Source: Anas platyrhynchos (lineage: Eukaryota > Chordata > Aves > Anseriformes > Anatidae). Taken from it: 64,000 nucleotides of DNA. Below the pieces are notes generated by a model. That model worked only from the letters and a program-made list of their open reading frames with translations. It searched no databases and was not told the DNA's origin. The translations under genes were made by a program, and so were the position numbers. The stretch is from NCBI RefSeq assembly GCF_047663525.1, contig NC_092594.1:38072001-38136000 (forward strand), given 5' to 3'. Within the stretch, counting starts at the first letter, position 1. The number at the start of each line of letters is the position of its first letter. Positions 59,602 through 64,000 of this stretch are shown piece by piece.

Positions 59602-61023
59602 ATGGCGGAGGTGAGAGCGGAGCTCCCGAGGGAAGGAAGGGAAGGGAAGGGAGGGAGGCAGGAAGTTCCCGGGGGCTGAGGGAAGCAACAAGTTCCCGGC
59701 CGGGCCGCGCCCCGGCGCCACAGCCCCGCGGGCTCCGGCCTCAACGGGGAGGGGGGGGGGTTGAGGGGGGGTCTGAGGGAGGGGGGGCGCGTTTGGGGTT
59801 GTGGGGGGGAAAGGGGAAAGGGTGGGGGGGAGGGGGGCTCCTGAGGGGGTTATGGGGGGTCTGGGGGGAGTGGAGGGGGGTTATGGGGGTGTGGGGGGGT
59901 TATGGGGTGTGGGGGGGGCTCTATGGGCTCAGTGCTTCAGGGGGGGCAGGGGGAGGTGTTGGGGTGGGGGTGGGGGTTGGGGTTTGTCCGCCCTGCTGGG
60001 AGCTGTGAGGGCAGCCCCTCAGGTTCCTCATTGGCAGGGTGGGGGGGCTGCACGGGTATCCCGTCAAGTTTCCTTCAAATCATCCAAAAATTAAAATCAT
60101 AAGGTGGTTTGGGGCTTGGGCGGCATCACAAGGACTGGAAATGCTCGCGTGAGGGGTATCCCATAAAAAAACCTCACTTCTAGGTGGACCTTCCTTTCAG
60201 CCAGGCTTGGGGGAGGAAGGAAGGTTTGGTGTGGCAGCATCTTCCAGAGGAGGTTTCTTGCCTCTCTTCCCTCGAAATTCCCGACTCTATGCGAATTTCT
60301 CCCTGGATTTATTTTATTTTTATCTCCCGAGTGAAAAGCGTGATGTGGTGTTCTTCCCGTAATTGGTACTAAATGTACTGATCTGCTCTTAAAAGTTGAG
60401 GATCCATCTGTGGTTCTTCCCCCCCTCTCGAGGGGCAGAGGATCGCAGGTCCTGGCCCTGAATAATTTGTTGGCTGAAAAACTGTGGCTTTTAAACTGCT
60501 GTCAGCTGGGAAGTTGGCGAGGGCTGGGGCTTGTGCCGACCGAGGCATCGCCGCGTTGGGGGGTTTGCCTCGAGTTTCTCCAACTGCTTGGAAGTTTTGT
60601 TAATTAAACACAGCGTTGTTGTGAAACACTCGCACTGGCTCTGCTCTGGGCCGAGCCGAGGCTCGCCGTGTTGCTGGAGAGCCACAGGCAGGGCGCCGAA
60701 TCGCTTCCTATTCTGTGCTGTCATGTCGTGCAGCACCGAGCCCTGTAGGGGTTCCGAGCCGCACAGAGCAGGCAGGGCAGTGGGGTGTGGAACTCAGGCT
60801 GGCTTTTTACCTCATGGATGTTCCAGTGCGTGAGGTTTTTATCACTTGTTGCTCTTGATATTTTACTAAGAAAGGAAGAGGGTGTTGTTTTTTTCACCAT
60901 CACTTTTTTTTTTTAAAATAAGCTAAGATAAGCTAATTTTTTAGCCTGTTTTGGCTTTTTTTCACTTGGGTTCAGGGGCAGGAGAAACATAAAGCGGCTG
61001 TGGAAGCTCTGAGCCACCTGTGG
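59602..61023 (+). CDS. MIER1: MIER1, HDAC-recruiting co-repressor, 5' end only (exons 59602-59610 and 60976-61023)
   Basis: ATGGCGGAG followed by GTGAGA at 59611 gives M-A-E and a phase-0 donor, matching the MAE start of one MIER1 isoform (MAEPSVESSSPGG from memory). Synteny next to DNAI4 supports the name. At 60976-61023 a clean 48-base block (acceptor GGTTCAG, donor TGG-GTAAGT) encodes GQEKHKAAVEALSHLW in phase with the first exon. It looks like a cassette exon giving an alternative N terminus. MIER1 is a nuclear protein with acidic, ELM2 and SANT domains that brings HDAC1/2 to promoters; all of those domains are beyond 64000. The gene call rests on a nine-base exon plus synteny. Confidence 0.72.
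59754..59998 (+). repeat. MIER1: G-rich simple-sequence tract in MIER1 intron 1
   Basis: Long stretches of GGGG separated by T or A (for example GGGGGTTATGGGGGGTCTGG) run for about 240 bases immediately after the first MIER1 donor. The G strand is the non-template strand. Confidence 0.88.
60997..61023 (+). promoter_or_regulatory. MIER1: Splice donor context of the MIER1 cassette exon
   Basis: The exon ends CACCTGTGG-GTAAGT, a near-consensus donor. The acceptor is TTTTTTTCACTTGGGTTCAG. Both are strong enough for constitutive use. Confidence 0.5.
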
Positions 61024-64000
61024 GTAAGTTTAGTGGCTCAGCTGATGTTCATTCACATCCACTGAGCTGCAGATAGCAGTTGTATGGCTGCACTGCATTC
61101 TGGAGCTGGAAACCAATCCGAATTTTTAAAAATAGTGATTTAAACTAGTAATAATGTGCTGAGTATGGCTCTGGTTTGGTGTCTGAAGCCTGTAGGGGCT
61201 GGGGTGGGAAGGGAAGGCTCCTCCAGCAGCAGTCCTCAGCCTGGAGGTGCTGCTGCTGGGTGTACTGGGAGCAGCACAGGCTGAACTGGGAGCGAGGGGA
61301 GGTGGCTGGCTGGCAGCCTCGGCCACACCAGGGGCCTGGGACATGGCTGGGACTGAAAGTGTAGGTGGGAAGGAGGCTGCTCTCCTGCCTTCTGCCCCAG
61401 TAGAAAACCCCGTGTTGGCTCTTACAAAGAAATGTGCCAGGATTCATGGTGAAGTCAGGCAAAGCCCTCAGATGTGTTCTAGAGATCCAACCAGGTTGGA
61501 TGCTCGAGCTGTAGATCTTACAAGATGAATGATGGAAGCGTGGAACTTGGTGATGTGACAGGGAAGTTCTCCAGACAGGAGCTCGGAGCCTGGTTAGCAA
61601 GTCGCTGAGTCCAGAAAGTGAAACTGAACTACCCAAAAATGCTCTTTCACTTTTGTAGAAACTCACTGAAAAGGAGGAAAAAAAAAAAAAAAAGGTTCTG
61701 AATGAGCAGACGTTAAACTGGGCTTGGATTTGGGATGAATAACCTGCGGTAGGGCTTAATTCCAGTCCAAAGCATGCTGATGGGATGGGTCTGAGCGCTG
61801 ATACTCTGAAATACTGAAGATTGTTCAAGTCATGGTCAGAAAGAACCCATCTCTCGTGTAAGATCAGCTCAGGCACTGTGAATATTACAGAACCGCGCGT
61901 TGAGCAGCTTATTGAGCCCTTGTGCAGGGAGCGCTGGCTGATGCGTGCATTTTTTCCAAATACCAGTATTTTAATGTCTGTTTGGAAGAGAAAAATTTGA
62001 CTGAAAAGCTCAATTAGTAGTTGAAAGAACTTGGTTTTTTATTTTTTCAGCCTTTTGATGTTTGGATGAATGTGAGAGTGAGATTTCTGATTCAGGACGC
62101 TTGGAGGGGCGGGGGCAGGCTGGGGCCTGCTGCCCCTCCCAGCAGAGCTGCTGCCCTGTTGCTTTGCTCCGTGGCTGCATGCACCAGTCAGGCACTTGCC
62201 AGGATGCCAAACTGGCAAAACTGGGGGTGGGTGTTGGGGATTTTTGTTTGGTTTTGTTGTTTTTCAGTAACTCCCTGCAGAGTAATGGCAGAGAGGGTGC
62301 CAAGCTTTGGTTGGGGTGGGTGAGCAAGGGCTGTGGCACCCCCACAATGGGTCGGCACGGCTTGCTGGGATTCCCAGGCATCAGAGGGTTCGAGGTGGGC
62401 TTCTTGCTGCTGGAGGGGAGGAAAAACACCAAGCCGTGGGGTTGACACAGCTTCTCCTTGGTCAGCACCCTCATCTCGGGCACTTCTGACCGCTCGCGGG
62501 TGCTCAAAAGCACAGCCCTGGTTGTTACTGCTCCTGGGCAGGCAGCTGCTGTTCCTCACACCAGCGTTTGTTGGTTCCTCCAACAAACTCCGAGCATTTC
62601 TTGCCCCTCAGGGAGGTGGTTCAGCCTGCAGACCCACAACAAACAACTTCAGCTTCCCTCTGCAGCCTGAATTCGTGGGGCTAACAACTGGAGTCGGCTT
62701 CCTGAGGGGTCAGCCCAAGCCGGGGAGAAGCAGCAGCGTGCTGTGCTGGGGGGGAGCGTAATGTCTGGAAACATTTCTGCTACCCAAACGCTCCTCGCCG
62801 TGGCGTTGAGGTGTGTTGGGCTTCGTGGACCTCCCTGAGAGCTTTTTGTTTGCATCCCGAGACCAGTTCGGGACGTCACGTTTCAGAAATGCCATCTAAG
62901 AACATTTTTCGCATTCTTGATCTTTCTATTTTTATTCCGCTATACTCTTGCTTTAAAATAACCCACACAAACGGGTGGTGGCCCCCCGGGTAGGAAGCAG
63001 GCAGAAGTCAGCCTGCTCCCTGCTGTGCTTCCAGCCCAAAACGCTTCGGCAGCTTGGGAGCGAGGCCCGCGCAGGTTAAACTGAGGTTTCCCGCTGCCTG
63101 ATTAAAACTGGTGATTCACAGCCCTCCCTGCTGCTGAGCAGCACTTTTTTTTTTTCCCCCTCTCGTTACCTCTGCCTGACTTTTTGTTTCACTTTGGGGC
63201 CGTTTTTGCAGCACGCCTCTCGGGAGTGGCCACGGAGCCGTCCTCAGGAAGTGTTTCAGCTCCCCAGCACTTGGTGTGCTCGCTGCTGCCTTCCCTCCGC
63301 TTCTCCTACAAGCCATTGAAGAGAAAACGATATCAACTCTGTATTAATGTTTCTCTGCTAATCCAGTCAGGTCCCAAACGGTGCACGGGAATGGTTGCTT
63401 GTGGTGCTCGGCGCGTGGCCGGGTCTGCTTTCAGCTGCAGCGGGGTGCCATCGCTCTGTAGGCTCCCCGTTGGTCCGAGTAAGAAATTTTGGGGTCGTGC
63501 AACAAGTTGAGGCTGCACCTTGTAATGGGTGTGAAGAACAAATGAAGACACCTCGCTGGAGTTGTGTGCTTTGGGTAAGGCAGCTGGGTTCTGAGCAGCT
63601 GTTGGGACCGTGCTCCGTGCTACGCCTCGAGAAGGAAATCCTCCTGGTGCAGCCCCTGCTTCTGTTAGAGGTGCCGTTGAAATATTTTTGTTGAAGAGTT
63701 TTTGCTACTATCTACGGGATTGAAGGTGTCTCCAGGCAAAGGCTACTTCAGCAAGGCTGCAGTTGGCTTCCCCTCAAGCATGCCGCTGCAGATCTGGGGA
63801 GACAAACCAGGTGCCTGAAAGGCCCGGGTTGATGATCCCAGTGAAACCCTGGGCACCACCTGCTGCCCCTTCCCAGCCTTCTGGTGGAGAGATTTAGGTT
63901 ATACAGGGTGAAAGTAAGGTGCATTAAAGGCAACCCATGGCTCTTGCCAGTTGGGTGCCGTGAAACTGATCAGGCAGTGCCTGCAGGGCAAAATTTAGAC
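61024..64000 (+). other. MIER1: MIER1 intron continuing past the window end
   Basis: No further MIER1 exon was recognised (the PSVESSSPGG exon is absent). An A run of about 18 lies at 61677-61694. The long - strand frame 61145-61876 has no family character or splice support. Confidence 0.65.

Larger units (their letters stand above)
58560..59620. promoter_or_regulatory. Bidirectional CpG-island promoter of DNAI4 (-) and MIER1 (+)
   Basis: Roughly 1 kb of very high GC and CpG density separates the two divergent genes, with no TATA box. It holds an X-box (58781-58794), two ATTGG (inverted CCAAT) boxes in GCCGATTGGCT at about 58815-58825 and 58840-58855, several GGGGCGGGG GC boxes near 59310-59360, and a near-CRE TGACGTCG at 59436-59443 next to TTACGTGA. 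Confidence 0.85.

Noticed and set aside
61145-61876. 243-residue open frame on the - strand in the MIER1 intron
   Set aside because: It contains a phenylalanine run from the A-tract on the other strand and no recognisable domain. Antisense noise is more likely.

Overview
This window looks like a bird nuclear chromosome segment. It holds five protein genes with vertebrate-type spliced structure. Two degenerate CR1-type LINE tails (about 835-946 and 3526-3708) match the main avian interspersed repeat. Introns are short: all SGIP1 coding exons but the first lie within 22.4 kb. The gene order SGIP1, DYNLT5 (TCTEX1D1), INSL5, DNAI4 (WDR78), MIER1 is the one known around human 1p31 and on chicken chromosome 8. 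I cannot name the species. Exons were read by hand from splice signals, codon phase and recalled family sequences, with no database search.

Layout. 1-6551 is SGIP1 intron; the ATG exon lies upstream of the window. 6552-28976 holds 24 SGIP1 coding exons on the + strand, followed by a long 3' UTR to about 33.7 kb. A G-rich minisatellite and a small CpG island (33.75-34.56 kb) lead into DYNLT5 on the + strand (coding 34377-36012). INSL5 lies convergently on the - strand (two exons, 37270-38931, TATA box at 39012-39018). DNAI4 follows on the - strand, with 16 recognised coding exons from 58220 down to 40908 plus a tentative first exon at 58702-58736. It shares a bidirectional CpG-island promoter, with a consensus RFX X-box, with MIER1 on the + strand. 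MIER1 begins with an ATG exon at 59602-59610 and a probable in-frame cassette exon at 60976-61023; the rest of MIER1 lies beyond the window.

Functional themes. SGIP1 is a neuronal clathrin-endocytosis adaptor. DYNLT5 (a Tctex-type dynein light chain) and DNAI4 (a dynein intermediate chain) are cilium/dynein genes on either side of INSL5, a relaxin-family peptide hormone. MIER1 is a chromatin co-repressor. The SGIP1 half is GC-rich; the DNAI4 half is clearly AT-rich, with a shift at about 35-36 kb.

I found no new multi-gene system. The main points of interest are: a U12-type AT-AC intron in SGIP1; two 12-nt SGIP1 microexons encoding RKSP and RRSP; an INSL5 B chain with a complete relaxin-3-like receptor motif; a reading-frame conflict in an N-terminal DNAI4 exon; and the X-box in the DNAI4/MIER1 promoter.
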